64,000 nt of DNA, taken from contig JAEMBT020000005.1 of NCBI GenBank assembly GCA_018873245.2, positions 8,480,001 to 8,544,000 on the forward strand, read 5' to 3'. The position numbers and the translations under genes are program-made. The notes under the pieces are model-generated. The model saw only the letters and a program-made list of their open reading frames with translations. It had not been told where the DNA came from and searched no databases. Below are positions 25,460-36,999 of this stretch, in pieces; the stretch's first letter is position 1; the number at the start of each line of letters is the position of its first letter. Source of the stretch: Archegozetes longisetosus. Its lineage: Eukaryota; Arthropoda; Arachnida; Sarcoptiformes; Trhypochthoniidae.

Positions 25460-26439
25460 CCGTCGAGGCAACTTAACCTTTTAAGTCCGAAGTGACTTAA
25501 GCACGAAAGTACATAAAGTCCAGCCCAACCTCCACGTTGTATGCACTGGATAAACTAATGGGGCTCTGTCTCCAAATAAATTTTTAAAATTATGCATGGA
25601 TAAAATAATTTCGATATTACGAGTTAAAGCACGAAAAATTGAATTGAAAAAATCGATATCATTTAATGATTGAATTGCAACAGTTTGAAACTTTGTTTTT
25701 ACATGAATGTGACCTTCTCGTATGAGTAGTTAATCGTTAATTTAGCCTTATTATCATCTCATCTGAGCTCACTACACTCAGGGGTACTGAAAAAGTCGAT
25801 AAACTCAATTTAAAGCAGCGCTAGGTGAGTACCCTATGATTTACTATGCTTGAGATGATCAATCTGATTCATCGATATCTTATCTTCATTGAGTCGCAGC
25901 GATTTGAAATTTTCAGATAACAAACTTCAGATGATGAACTTTTAACTGACATGAAATTTTTAATTTTTCGACTGCATATACAGGTCAAACTATGGGGGTC
26001 CGCGTACCCTCGAATATGGGGTGGGTAGGGGGCGCTTTGGTCGATGAAAATTGTCAAACAAAATGGCAAAGAACGAAGTTAATTATGCAAAAAAACCGCA
26101 AGGGAATACGATAAATAGGTTCTGAGTATTGTCGGTTTAAAGTAGTTATCTTTGTTTGAAATGCCCTGTGAATTTTAGTTACATCTTTTAGGTTTCCTAA
26201 GTTTTCAGTTACAGTGCATGTAAATTTCCAATTGACTATGTATTATTTACCTAAATCGTAAAGGATACCAATATTTTCCTATCGACCACTGGGCCCAGTC
26301 CGATCTTAATGAGTGACATATCATTTGAAAGGTCTTTTGACGCTGAACACAAAAGTCTTTATGGACTTTTTACCAAAATCAATAGTTTTCGAGTTATAAG
26401 GGAAAATCGCCTTATGTTAAAAATTAATTTTCAGGGTTT
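25460..26439. other. Transposon-like non-coding remnant
   Basis: No reading frame is supported. Sequence such as GAAAGGTCTTTTGACGCTGAACACAAAAGTC (26320-26350) looks like repeat-derived filler next to transposons, but no boundaries were found. Confidence 0.35.
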
Positions 26440-26760
26440 TTAACCACAAAAATATAAAATTTGTGTTGCCCGTTTCCTACCACGGGGAAGTAAACCCGAA
26501 GGAAGCATAAAACTAAAACCAAAACTAAAAGCAAACCAAAAGACTATAATATAATTAATCTGGGTCAGTACTATCCGAATAGGTAAAATCTTTGAAAAAA
26601 TCATCAAATTGCCCACATGGTGATTTGATCTCAGAAAGGTATCTGCCATATCCGAGGTACCAGAGCACTTTCATTGTAGGTGCACAGCATCCCACAGTTC
26701 TGAGGCCGTTTTTGCACTGAAACAATACTTGGTTTGCTAGTCATCGCTCTAAGCATGTCT
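26440..26760 (-). pseudogene. SWIM zinc-finger transposon protein fragment, copy 2
   Basis: On the - strand, about 26740-26620 reads FQCKNGLRTVGCCAPTMKVL followed by WYLGYGRYLSEI. This matches the SWIM zinc finger of the element at 33625-34526 (CQCKTGLRTVGCCAHVMVVL). The zinc-binding His is replaced by Pro here. The surrounding frame is broken, so this is a dead relic of the same family. Confidence 0.75.
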
Positions 26761-26966
26761 TATCTTTTTTAACCTAGTTGCCTTCCTATAACCCTGTTGA
26801 GGCTTGCTCCATGGTACTGATCTAATTCGGTTTTACGAGACCTTTCTAAATATATGAATATTAAAAGGGTTTTAGCTTTAATATGCATAAATTGTTAATT
26901 GCCGTTGCGAACCTTTTGGGGCTTATAACTCGGAAACAGAATGAGATAGACTATAAGTTATATATA

Positions 26967-28737
26967 CAGTACATGGAAATATCTAACCATGAAGGTATAA
27001 CAATCAATAAAATCAAGCATGGTGAATGAATTTGAACCAATTTCAGCAATAAGGTGCATAAACTTCCTCGATTTCTAAATATTCTTGCAAGTTTAATAAT
27101 TGAGCTAGTTTAAGAAAAATAATCAAATTTTATTGAAAATAAGAGATTTTTATGATAAATAATTAAATATTTATGAGATTAATATTTCGTATGACCACCA
27201 GAAGCTTGTCGCACACCCTTCAAACGCCTGGGCATGGATTCCACTAGGTTAATGAAGAACTGCCGCCAAGAAGTCACACATCTTCTGGTGTGCCGACTCC
27301 AGAGCTGCCAACAAATCTTCTTTTGATCTTAAGACTAGTCTTTCACTGCGAACCAAATTCTTTATCACTGACCCGACATTTTCATCGGAGTTTAGATCCG
27401 GGGAAAGACTGAAATTTTGATTAAATACTATTTTAAAATGAATTCTATCAATACCTCGGGTGTGGAATCACAAAATCTTCAACTGGTCCGATATTTATTG
27501 TGATCCAATCTTTAATAAAATTTTATGTATGGAACGGGTGGTTGCCGTGGAGGAGCAGAACATTCCCGTCATCAAAATGGCGCTCAATATAGGGGAGCAC
27601 CCGTTCCTCCAAAAACTTGGCATAAACCTCTATTATCAACGTTTCATGAACAAAAGTTCACCCAATCCATGAAAACTGAAACTAGGTAGATTTTAAGCAA
27701 ATCAAAAAGTTAAATAAATCATTCAAGCTAGAAAACTCACAAGAACACAAAAGAGACATTAAAACGGAAAGTCCTGTCCATGTGAGCAATGTTTCGCTCG
27801 TCAAAGCGAATGCCATTCTCGCGCCACACCCAAAGCTGACCCTGTCACCACTACTAATCTTGAATTCATCAATAAATATGACCCTGGACCAGTCAATGAA
27901 TGTCCAATTTATCATTTCGTTGGCATACGATAGGCGCCTCTCCTTATACTACTCCCGGAGTCTTTCCTTAATGGCAGCCCTTCTCCTCACACCTTAAATC
28001 AAGAAAATTAATAATTTAACAAAATAATTGAATTATTGAATACCCATATCACTCAATCGCGTTCTTATTGTACGATCAAAAATAGATGAGAGTCTATCGT
28101 TTTCCACAAAAGTCTCAGTTTGTCTTAACTGGATGATGTTATCCCAGTTGTTCTCAAGAGCCACTGTTCTCAAGAGCCACTGTTCTCAAAGATTCGTCAT
28201 CGTTCTCAGTTGTGAGGGGAGGGCGCCCTCCGGGTTTTTTGATTGAGATGAAGAGCTCTTCATTGTCATCAATTCGCGCCAATTCGTCATAAATATTACC
28301 ACTAATGCCTTCAAATGAAAATTTGGATAATTCTTGTAATTATTAAAAGATTTGTGAATACTCACCGACGTCTCTCATGATTGCTATCTTCTTGCGGTTC
28401 TGGGCTCTCATTTTAATGAATTTTCGGAACTTGAGTTCCCGTTCCTCTACAGTAAACGGCATTTCAATTGTTTTAATTAAACAAAATGACAAATGGTTTG
28501 CAAATAACTCATCAAAAAATTGCGTTCACTTCAAATACATTATGACTTTTGATTAAAAATTCAGGTTTTTCCTTTTTTCAATTTATCTCGTTAAGTGTTG
28601 TTTTTATTTGATCATGCTTTTAACTTGACAATCGGGGGAGTTGCTTGATATTTTGCAGAAAACAGATTTCAAATCACATAGGTAGTTCAAAAGTTATCAA
28701 GCAAGATATCTTCATAGTTGGATATTTCCATGTACTG
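26967..28737 (-). mobile_element. Tc1/mariner transposon, full length but transposase broken
   Basis: The terminal inverted repeats begin CAGTACATGGAAATATC, then (T/C)AAC(C/T)ATGAAG, at both ends, and TA lies on each side, the standard Tc1/mariner target duplication. The transposase lies on the - strand from MPFTVEERELKFRKFIKMRA (ATG near 28461). It continues with a GRPPLTT helix-turn-helix segment and the catalytic-core region FIDWSRVIFIDEFKISSGDR, then RHFDDGNVLLLHGNHPFHT and SPDLNSDENVGSVIKNL. The protein appears split by short introns (near 28375-28315 and 28060-27995) and contains stop codons, so it is not active as written. There is a small duplication, GTTCTCAAGAGCCACT, at 28150-28185. 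Confidence 0.85.
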
Positions 28738-29589
28738 TATATATATATATATATTTGAACTCAGCAAAGTAAGATCTATCCAATGATACTAAAATCAGCG
28801 GGGCCCAAAAATATTGGTCTTTTTATACGGTAGATGATGTCTTTTGCGAGCGCATACGTTTGATGATAGATCCTAATAGTACTCGATGTATTAAGTCGAA
28901 CGATATATTACATGCCCATATTCTATCCATAAATTGCGTAAAAATGAAATATTTAAAAAAAACTCGAAAATAGTTCTATCGCTAGGAATCCCCTCCGAAA
29001 CGAGATATAAGATAATTCTCAATAAAATAATTATCCATGTACGTGATTTAACCTTAGTGAAAATTGCGTCAGATCGCGAAGCGAGGAACGGGTGTCCTCC
29101 ACATACATTCGATTCGAATTTGATTCAAACTTTTTTATATTTTAGCCCAATAGTCATTTCACCCAAAATGACAAAATTAAAAGTTCATTTCGATCCAATA
29201 CCACACTATGAATAATTTTTCATTGACTCCGTGAAGAAACATATACAGTCTGTCCTTTTGACTTCCAAACTAAGACAAAGCAATTAAAGCTTTCTATATT
29301 TTCTTATTCTAATCAGGTGTCAAATAAATTACTCATCAATTCAAAATTTAGTACCTTGAAATAAACTTTTAATAATCAAATCGTCTTTACGGACGCATGT
29401 AGTTATCAAATACGTTTGCGATCAAAGATTTTCATGGCTTAATTATGAATTGAGTGTTTTACTTTAATTTTAGATCTAATCATTTAATAGTTTTCTGTTT
29501 TTACGATTTATATAATTTTTCTATTTAGTCGATTTGTTATGTAATAGCAATTGATAAGAGCTTCAATCTGTACTCTTCTATTAAAACAT

Positions 29590-29700
29590 TGGGTCAAACA
29601 AACATAGGGTCTTATTTTCTTTGGGTTAAAATCTCTTGGGTCAAGACAGATTGGGTCTATTAGGGATTGGGTCAGATCAAACTTGGGTCAATCAGGGGTA
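29590..29700. repeat. Dispersed TTGGGTCA motif cluster
   Basis: At least six forms of (A/T)TTGGGTC(A/T) occur in about 110 bp, in the same orientation but with irregular spacing. It looks like a degraded short-unit repeat. Confidence 0.5.
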
Positions 29701-30410
29701 GACCAAGGAACACGAAGCGTTCTATCTTTAGCTTAGGTTAAATCGGGTTCATGGTGGTTAGGTTAAACGATTCGCCAATAGGCACTTTGAGAGAAGGATG
29801 AATGGAGAGTGGGTGTCTAGGGTGGTCAGGTGGGTGCCTGAGGTGGTCGGGTAGGTTCCTGGAAAAATAAAAAATTAGAATTTTCACGTAATTTATGGAT
29901 AAAACATGGCACATGATACATTGTTAGACTCCTCACATCGAGTGCTACTATGATCGGTCATCAAAAGTATGTGCCCGCAAAAGGCACCTATTACCAATTA
30001 TACATAATTATTTTGATGTAAACATGATTTTTTCCATTAAGCTAAATATAATAAGCTTAAAACACTAAAAAGAACATAAAAACCGAAGTGATTTCTTATT
30101 AATAAGTTTTATTTCGTACTTTGTACTGTAAAGTATGTATGAATACTTTCTTTGTTTTTTAAGTATTAAAGAGTCTCTCTCACTTTGTACTGTATAGTAT
30201 GCAGGTAAAGCAATAGCGAAGATAATGTAATTGTATTGTTTTATATTTATATTAATAAAAGAAAGTTATTTATTAAAGTAAGTTATGACTTAACCTCCTA
30301 CTAAAGTTCATTATATCGGACCTACCAGACTCTTTGATAGAATTTTGGTAATAACGGATTAGGATCCTATACTGAGGCACCCGATTTCAATTCGCTCAAC
30401 TTGAACTCAT

Positions 30411-30459
30411 ATATACGAAAGACTCTGCACAAAACATTTAGATTGGGTCTTTCGTATAT
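30411..30459. repeat. 13-bp perfect hairpin
   Basis: ATATACGAAAGAC (30411-30423) and GTCTTTCGTATAT (30447-30459) are perfect reverse complements separated by 23 bp. It may be the core of a small inverted-repeat element; no larger element could be traced. Confidence 0.5.
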
Positions 30460-31335
30460 GGATGATCTCACGTCACAAAAATAAATGACACTATTAAGAG
30501 TTATGAAGTGTTTGAAAAATTGGCTAAAAATTAATTTTATTATTAATTGAAAACAACTTTGAAAAGTTTATTTTTTGTGTATTAATTATTATTTAATATA
30601 TTTAAACATAATTGGAGACAATTCTAGTTTTGAACTAGTCATATAAATTAAATAAGAAGAGGTAGAAAATTCTTAACATTTAAATAGAAATAAAAATTTC
30701 AGTTTTCGATCACATAATTGGCTGTTCAATAAAATGGGATTCTTCACTTTTCGTTTTTGTTTAAATTGCACGAATTGTGAAATTTTCAAAATTTTAAATC
30801 ATTTTTTCAATATTTTAGACAAGTTTCAAGTATAAGTGTGTATTTTCTGAATCCGCTCTTCAAAACGAGTAATTTCATGTATCGCACGGTCGTATCAATA
30901 TCCACTCATCTCCTAATGGAATAGATCCATGGCGTCATATCAGTCATAGTATCAAAAGATGTGTCTCGTTATGCTGTTTTGAAATATATTTGTTTGCCCG
31001 AACTTGTCTTAAGCATGATCTTCGAGCTATAATCTTTCCTGATGGTCACGACTTTTGGCTATCGAACATTTTTCTACTGCTTAATACAAGTTTAGCGATA
31101 TGTATATGATTTTACTCTGACTTCGGCAACATAGAACTGACATATTGAAAAGTGACTATCCGCCGATCGGTTTCTAATGTTTTCTTCAACTGTTTTAAAA
31201 CATCAAATTGAGATTCAGTCTAATTAGTTCGTCAAATGATACTGATGAGAAATACATAGGTATGTAATGGCTTTCCTGCTTCTCCAGAAAGTAAAAGCGA
31301 ACAATCATATCTTCATCTAACCTTATTTTTATGGA

Positions 31336-31338
<3 letters not shown>

Positions 31339-31392
<54 letters not shown>

Positions 31393-31406
31393 GAGAGAGA
31401 GAGAGA
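31339..31406. repeat. GA dinucleotide microsatellite
   Basis: About 34 GA units with one interruption (GGGA near 31381). It lies 410 bp upstream of the following gene. Confidence 0.95.
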
Positions 31407-31815
31407 TGAGTAGCAAAAAAAAAAGTTAAATGGAATTATGTTTCAATATGAAAAAATGCGTACAATTATACAAAAGTAGAGCACATTATATAGAGTTTAA
31501 TTAAGTGTCTGGAAATTATTGAAAAATGATTCTAAATAGAGATACAGAGAATGTTTTCTTTGAATAAAACTGAAAAATACAATTGTTCTTGAATCGTGTT
31601 ATGCGATACGATTTTAATTTGGTGATATGAAGCATACACAGATAAGTAAAAGATAGTAACCACGTATTGGTTTCCATTTTCAATGCATTGGATTATAAAA
31701 TTATATTCGATTGTAGTATACAACTATCAGACAAAAGACAAATATAGTGAATCAATTCTGTAAAATATTACATTCTGTAGAGTATTTTTGTTAAAAAATT
31801 AGATATTGTGATATT

Positions 31816-34794
31816 ATGACGAGTAACAGATTTTCCAACCGACTGAACCAGTATTTCAAAGACAACATCAGAGTATCGTTTGTTGAAAGGAATGTGATAC
31901 TAGTGGTCACCAAAGAGGACAAAGTCTATGAATTCGAAAAGGATATGTTCAGAAACGCACTCTTCACCACGAGTGACAACAAAGCAGTTGTCGATTCATT
32001 CGTAGAAAAATCATTGGCTGAGGAATTGTGCGGTAAAGGAGTCACTGATTTCAGTAGTGGTGATTATCATAAGATTGCGCGCACTGGTGATGGGAAGATT
32101 TATTGTTGGGGTCGGAATGAACAGGGAGTACTAGGGAATGGAAGAGTTGATAAAAAAGTTTACAAACCAACATTGAATGAATACTTGAGCAACAAAAACG
32201 TCACTAATGTTTGCTGTGTTGACGACCATTCACTTGCTTTGACAATTGATGGAGAGGTTTATGCGTGGGGTGGAAATTATGAGGGACAGATTGGGAATGG
32301 AGAGGATGGTGAATGGAAAGTGGAAGTAACGCCATATCGTGTGAGAGGATTCGATGGCGAGAAAGTAACAGCTATTGCTTGTGGTCGTTGGCATTCAATG
32401 GTGTTGACAGAGACGGGAAAAGTCTACAGTTGGGGTTCGAATAGTTATGGACAACTTGGGCTTGGAATAAAATACCGGAATTGTAATTCACCTAAACAAA
32501 TAGAAATGAATGGAATCACTACTAAGAAAATCTGTTGTGGTGCATTTCACGGTATTTTGTTGTCGTGTAATGGACATATTTATATGTTTGGTGAGAATGA
32601 TTTCGGACAACTGGGAACTGACGTCAATAGTTGGCGACAGTTCACTCCTAAGATGCTGGTTCATTCAAGTAAATTCACTGACATCGCATCACATTGGCGG
32701 TGCCACATTTCAGCTGCACAGTCAGAGAATGGTTCGTATTACATTTGGGGTAATTGGGGAGAAAAGATAGTGAAACCGAAGGAAACTACTCTGAAATCAT
32801 TCGACAACATTTTTGCGCATTTTTTACAAGTGAACTATAAATTAGTTGAGGGAAAAATCATTACATTCTCTGACACTTTCATTCAGAATGGAGAATATAA
32901 AAGATGGTTCAATGAGTTGGAAGAACTCGGAGAAGGCTGCTTTGGACGAGTGTTCAAAGTGGAAAGGAATAAAGAATTCTATGCGGTGAAAAAGATAAGG
33001 TTCAGCACAGACAAAGAAAAGAAGTTTTTGAAGGAACTAGAGACTTGTGCTATGATTCAGAAATTGAGCGATGTGAGACTTGTGAGGTATCACGAGGTAT
33101 GGGTTGAAAATTTGATCACTGATGAGTTTAGATTGAAGGATTGCACTCTATATATTCAAATGGAATTATGCGAAAAGAATTTGAGAAGAGTCATCGACGA
33201 AATGATAGTAGACTCAAATATCAGCGGCGAAGATTGTTTAACGCCATTAGGTTACTTTGTAGCGAGCAAACTGTTTATTGAAACATTGAAAGGCGTCAAA
33301 TATTTGCATCAACATAACCTTCCAGTCATTCACAGAGACCTGAAACCAGATAACATACTGTTGAAGATTAGATCGAATAGAAGGCCATTTGTGAAAATTG
33401 GAGACTTCGGTTTAGCTGCATTTCATGAATTCGCTCGGCAATCGCATAGCGCATACGGAGGAGCCGCCAAATATGCGGCACCAGAAGTATTGAGTGGGAG
33501 AAATTATGATACAAAAGCAGACATTTATAGCTTGGGAGTCGTTGCTGAGGAATTATTCCATTTCGACATAAATATGTAAGAAATTCAGTTTAAAACCTAC
33601 AAATTGAGAAATTTTCAAAGAAAAAAGCCCAAATCCGCCCTACAATGAGCCCGAGCGCCACCTATATTTTTAGATAACTCTACCCTTGTACTACTCAAGC
33701 CTAAAATATTTGACACTAGTGCAAACGCCTAAGCGAGATATAGGACAAAATTTGTTATAGGACAAAGTGTGTAAAATCGCAATTACTTCAATATTTTTTA
33801 CATTACAATTGTTTATTTTATAGAAATATACTAATATTAAGTATCACACAGGTATAGAGTTTAAAAAATTAAAAACAAAAAAGGATAAATAATATAAATA
33901 AAATAAACAAATAAAATAAAATAAAGATAAAATAATTATAATATACCACCCCCCCACCCTGCTCGCTGACAGTGCTATCAGAAGCAAAATCGACATGAAA
34001 TCCGTCCAGTGAGTTTGCTGATCTTGCTATCTCCGACTCGTACCTGCCGAGTCCGAGATACCACAGAACTACCATTACGTGTGCACAGCACCCGACAGTC
34101 CTGAGGCCTGTTTTGCACTGACAGCAATATTCAATAATTGAATCAACTCCCGTTTTGCTAACATCAACTAGAATGTACATTAAGTGTTTAGTTCTGTTAG
34201 TAAAACGGGAGTGAATCCGCCCGCGGATTAAAATGGGTTCTTCGGCTTGAATATTGACCGAGGATAACTCCAGAGGCCCAGTGTGCCTGCACACTTGGAC
34301 CTCAAAACGAAACGACCATCGTTCTCACTATGCTCAGCATAGTAAGAGCTACATAGCCTGCGTTGATAGGGTCCACAGGCTATTATATACATATTTTGCC
34401 CTATACCTCGCTTAGGCGTTCGTACTTTTGAAGGATATTTTAGATATAGGTAGTACAAGGAGAGGGGTATCTAAAAATATAGGTGGCGCTCGGGCTCAAA
34501 GAGGGCTAAAAGTAAAGGGCTTTGGGTTTTCTTCTTTTCAGGGATTATTCGAACCATTTCGATGGTGTTCCACCAGTTCTTCGGCCCAAGTATGAAGCTA
34601 TAATGGAATTATCAGTTGAAATGAGACATTTAGTGTTTGGCAACCGACCCGATTGTAGAAATATTGCTAAAAGTAAAAATTCATGGGCTCTGAATGCAAG
34701 TGAATTTGATGTCAGACAAGAGCTTGACAACCTTAAAAAATCAACTAAATATAAAAATTCATATATTTTTAAAATCATAAAACATGTTCTATAA
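31816..34794 (+). CDS. RCC1-repeat propeller fused to eIF2-alpha-kinase-like protein kinase
   Basis: Two exons, 31816-33575 and 34542-34794, joined in phase; 670 residues. Residues about 75-330 form an RCC1 beta-propeller (IYCWGRNEQGVLGNG; VYSWGSNSYGQLGLG; IYMFGENDFGQLG). Its last blade and linker (ISAAQSENGSYYIWG, then SFDNIFAHF) resemble RCBTB1/2. From about residue 365 comes a kinase like the eIF2-alpha kinases (VRLVRYHEVWVENL; YSLGVVAEEL). Key residues are present: glycine loop GEGCFGRVF (G372), K392 in AVKKI, H506-R507-D508 in HRDLKPDN, D530 in DFG and A555-P556-E557. It is therefore probably an active Ser/Thr kinase. Known NEK8/NEK9 have the opposite order (kinase first). No signal peptide or membrane segment. 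The 966-bp intron contains a SWIM transposon. A decayed paralogue faces it at 36999-35263. The substrate is unknown. Confidence 0.88.
33625..34526 (-). mobile_element. Terminal-inverted-repeat transposon with SWIM zinc finger, inside an intron
   Basis: Long imperfect inverted repeats of about 130 bp bound it: left TGAGCCCGAGCGCCACCTAT (33645 on), and the same sequence on the reverse complement at about 34496. Further shared blocks are TTGTACTAC, AACGCCTAAGCGAG and TATAGG. The - strand encodes fragments of a transposon protein in two overlapping frames: RRLCSSYYAEHSENDG, then ILIRGRIHSRFTNRTKHLMY and a SWIM finger (EYCCQCKTGLRTVGCCAHVM, VLWYLG). SWIM fingers are common in MULE-type transposases; the DDE part is absent here, so it is a deleted, non-autonomous copy. 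It lies wholly within the intron of the RCC1-kinase gene and leaves the splice sites intact. Confidence 0.8.
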
Positions 34795-35262
34795 AAATAT
34801 CGATAAAAGTTCACTACAACATAACTTTATGTATCGCAATCTGTTCTCTACAACTACAACATTACTTATATTCAATAGAGTATAAAAAATTAAATTCATG
34901 CGCAGTCTCGCAAAAATACAAGTCGTGATTAAACAACTACTATTGGAGTAAAACTTGTGATAAAATCAACTTTGACGTTATACACATGGACCTGATTGAG
35001 GCAATGTGTATAACGTCGGAGTTGTCCAAAGCTTTTAAAATGTACAATTGATTTTACTACAATCTTTATTATATCTGAATAAAACAGCTCGGCAACCTAA
35101 AGTAACTGCTTCCAACATCGCTACGGTTAACAGCCTCGATTGCTGCATACTACTAGGTCACCTTAACTTCCACCACCTCCACGAAGTATTTCACCATCAA
35201 TTATCATAACCTTCACGGTAAGTACTCTACTCAACTTTGCATTTTCAGGTTCGAAACTCTCA
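34795..35262. other. Tail-to-tail spacer with a hairpin
   Basis: Separates the intact and decayed RCC1-kinase copies. An inverted repeat, GACGTTATACACA (34974-34986) with its complement at 35004-35016, can form a 13-bp stem. Nothing else is recognised. Confidence 0.5.
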
Positions 35263-36999
35263 TTAGTTAACTGAAAGTGGTGCAGTCTCCACGCAACCAG
35301 TGTCATATTTCTTTCCATAGAGTACTTCTGGTGCTGCATATTTGATGGCTTCTCGGTCTGAACTATGTAATTGTTGTGTGAATTCGTGAAATGCAGCTAA
35401 GCCAAAATCTCCAATTATCACAAATGCTCTACTATTTGATTCAATCTTCAACAATATATTGTTTGGCTTCAGGTCTCTGTGAATGACTGGAGGGTTGTGT
35501 TGGTGCAAGTATTGGACGCCTTCTAATATTTCGATGAACAGTTTACTCGCCACAAAGTAACCCAAAGGAGTCAAGCAAACATTTCCACTAAGATCAGAGT
35601 CTTCTTCCATTTCGTTGACGACTTCTCTCAAACTCGTGTAGCATAACTCCATTATAATATAAAGCATGCAACCCTTGAGTCTGGACTGATCTGTGATCAA
35701 ATTTTCAACCCACACGTCGTAATACCTCACAAGTCTCACATCGTTCAGACCCTGAATCGTGGCACAAGTCTCCATCTCCTTCAAAAAAACTCCTTTTTTT
35801 GTCAGTGATGAATCTTACCTGCTTCACCGCAAAATATGGATCCTTATTTAATTCACTGCTTGCAGACACTTTGAACACTTCTCCATAGCTACCTTCTCCG
35901 ATTTTCTCCAACTCATTGTAATATTTTTCATATCCACCATTCCAAATGAAAGTGTCATCGAATGGAGTGATTCTCCCCTCAACTGCTTTATAATTGCCTT
36001 GCCAATAATGCGGAAAAATGTCATCGAATGATTTGAAAGGAATTTCGTTCGGTTCTCTGATTTCTTTTCCCCAAATATACCACGACCCATTCTCTGACTG
36101 TGCAGCAGAAGTACTATACCCCCATTTTGATGCGATGTCAGTGAATTTACTCGAATGAACCAGCTTTGTAGGAGTGAGCCGTTCATTATCGACACTTGTT
36201 CCAAGTTGCCCGTATTCATTTCTACCGAACACGTAAATATCTCCATCACATGACAACAAACTGTGCTCTGAACCACAACAGATTTTCTCAACATTGACTT
36301 CATTCTTTTCGATTCGTTTCGGAGAGTTCCAATTGCATTTTATTCCAACTCCAAGCTGACCATAATCATTCCGACTCCAACTGAAGACCTCTCCTACCTC
36401 TGTCAATGCTATTGAATGCCCCCAAACACAGGCAATAGCTTTCACTTTCTCACCATCGATTTTCTTATATAGTATGGCGTTGATTGACATCGACCATCCT
36501 TTCCATTTCCAATCTGTCCATATTCATTGTTACCCTATGCATAGACCTGACCATCAATTATCAAAGCAAGTGAATGTGCGTAACTACAACAAACATGAGT
36601 TACGTTTCTGTAGCTCAAGTACTTATTCAATGCTGGTTTATACACTCGTTCATCATCGCTTCCATTCCCTAGTACTCCCTGTCCATTCTGACCCCAACAA
36701 TAAACCTTGCCATCACCAGTGCGTGCAATTGTATGCAAATCACCACTCCTGAAATCAATGACTCCCTTTCCGCACAGTTCCTCAACCAGTGATTTCTCTA
36801 CGAATAAATCGACAACTGCTTTGTTGTCACTAGTGATGAAGACTGCGGTTCTGAACACATCCTTTTCGAATTCGTAGATCTTGTTCTCTTTAGCCACCAC
36901 TAGGATCACATCACTGTTATACCCTGTAATGAATGATAGTCTGATATTGTCTTTGAAATACTGATTCAGTTTATTGAAAAGTTGCTTGTTATCTGTCAT
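35263..36999 (-). pseudogene. Decayed paralogue of the RCC1-kinase fusion gene
   Basis: Clearly the same protein as the + strand gene at 31816: N-terminus LNQYFKDNIRLSFITGYNSD, RCC1 repeats (VYCWGQNGQGVLGNG; IYVFGRNEYGQLG), kinase glycine loop GEGSYGEVF, HRDLKPNNI and DFG. As written it has four defects. A TGG-to-TAG change after GQVYA (36535-36537) stops repeat 3. A 1-base loss near 36460-36463 sits in an A run of the coding strand. A frameshift lies at the A7/T7 runs 35783-35799. The kinase C-lobe is lost after YGKKYDT, replaced by GCVETAPLSVN and a stop at 35263. The second exon of the intact copy has no counterpart. The frameshifts sit in homopolymers and could be assembly errors; the stop codon and truncation are harder to explain that way. 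Confidence 0.85.

Larger units (their letters stand above)
28738..31815. other. Intergenic stretch with several simple repeats
   Basis: No supported gene. It holds an AT dinucleotide run (28738-28755), scattered TTGGGTCA motifs (29590-29700), G-rich GGTGGTCAGGTGGGTGCC repeats (29820-29860), two copies of CTTTGTACTGTA (30118 and 30182), a hairpin at 30411-30459 and a GA microsatellite (31339-31406). A 93-codon frame at 28934-29215 lacks an ATG start and any domain. Confidence 0.5.

Noticed and set aside
29101..29120. Possible tRNA B-box (GATTCGAATTTG)
   Set aside because: No matching A-box or cloverleaf could be built around it.
28934..29215. 93-codon + frame
   Set aside because: No ATG at its start, no recognisable domain, and biased AT-rich composition.
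31195..31416. - frame of Ser-Leu repeats
   Set aside because: Translation of the GA microsatellite.
21565..31815. CRISPR-like or other regularly spaced array
   Set aside because: Repeats here are inverted transposon ends or irregular motifs; none shows equal spacers, and the window is eukaryotic.
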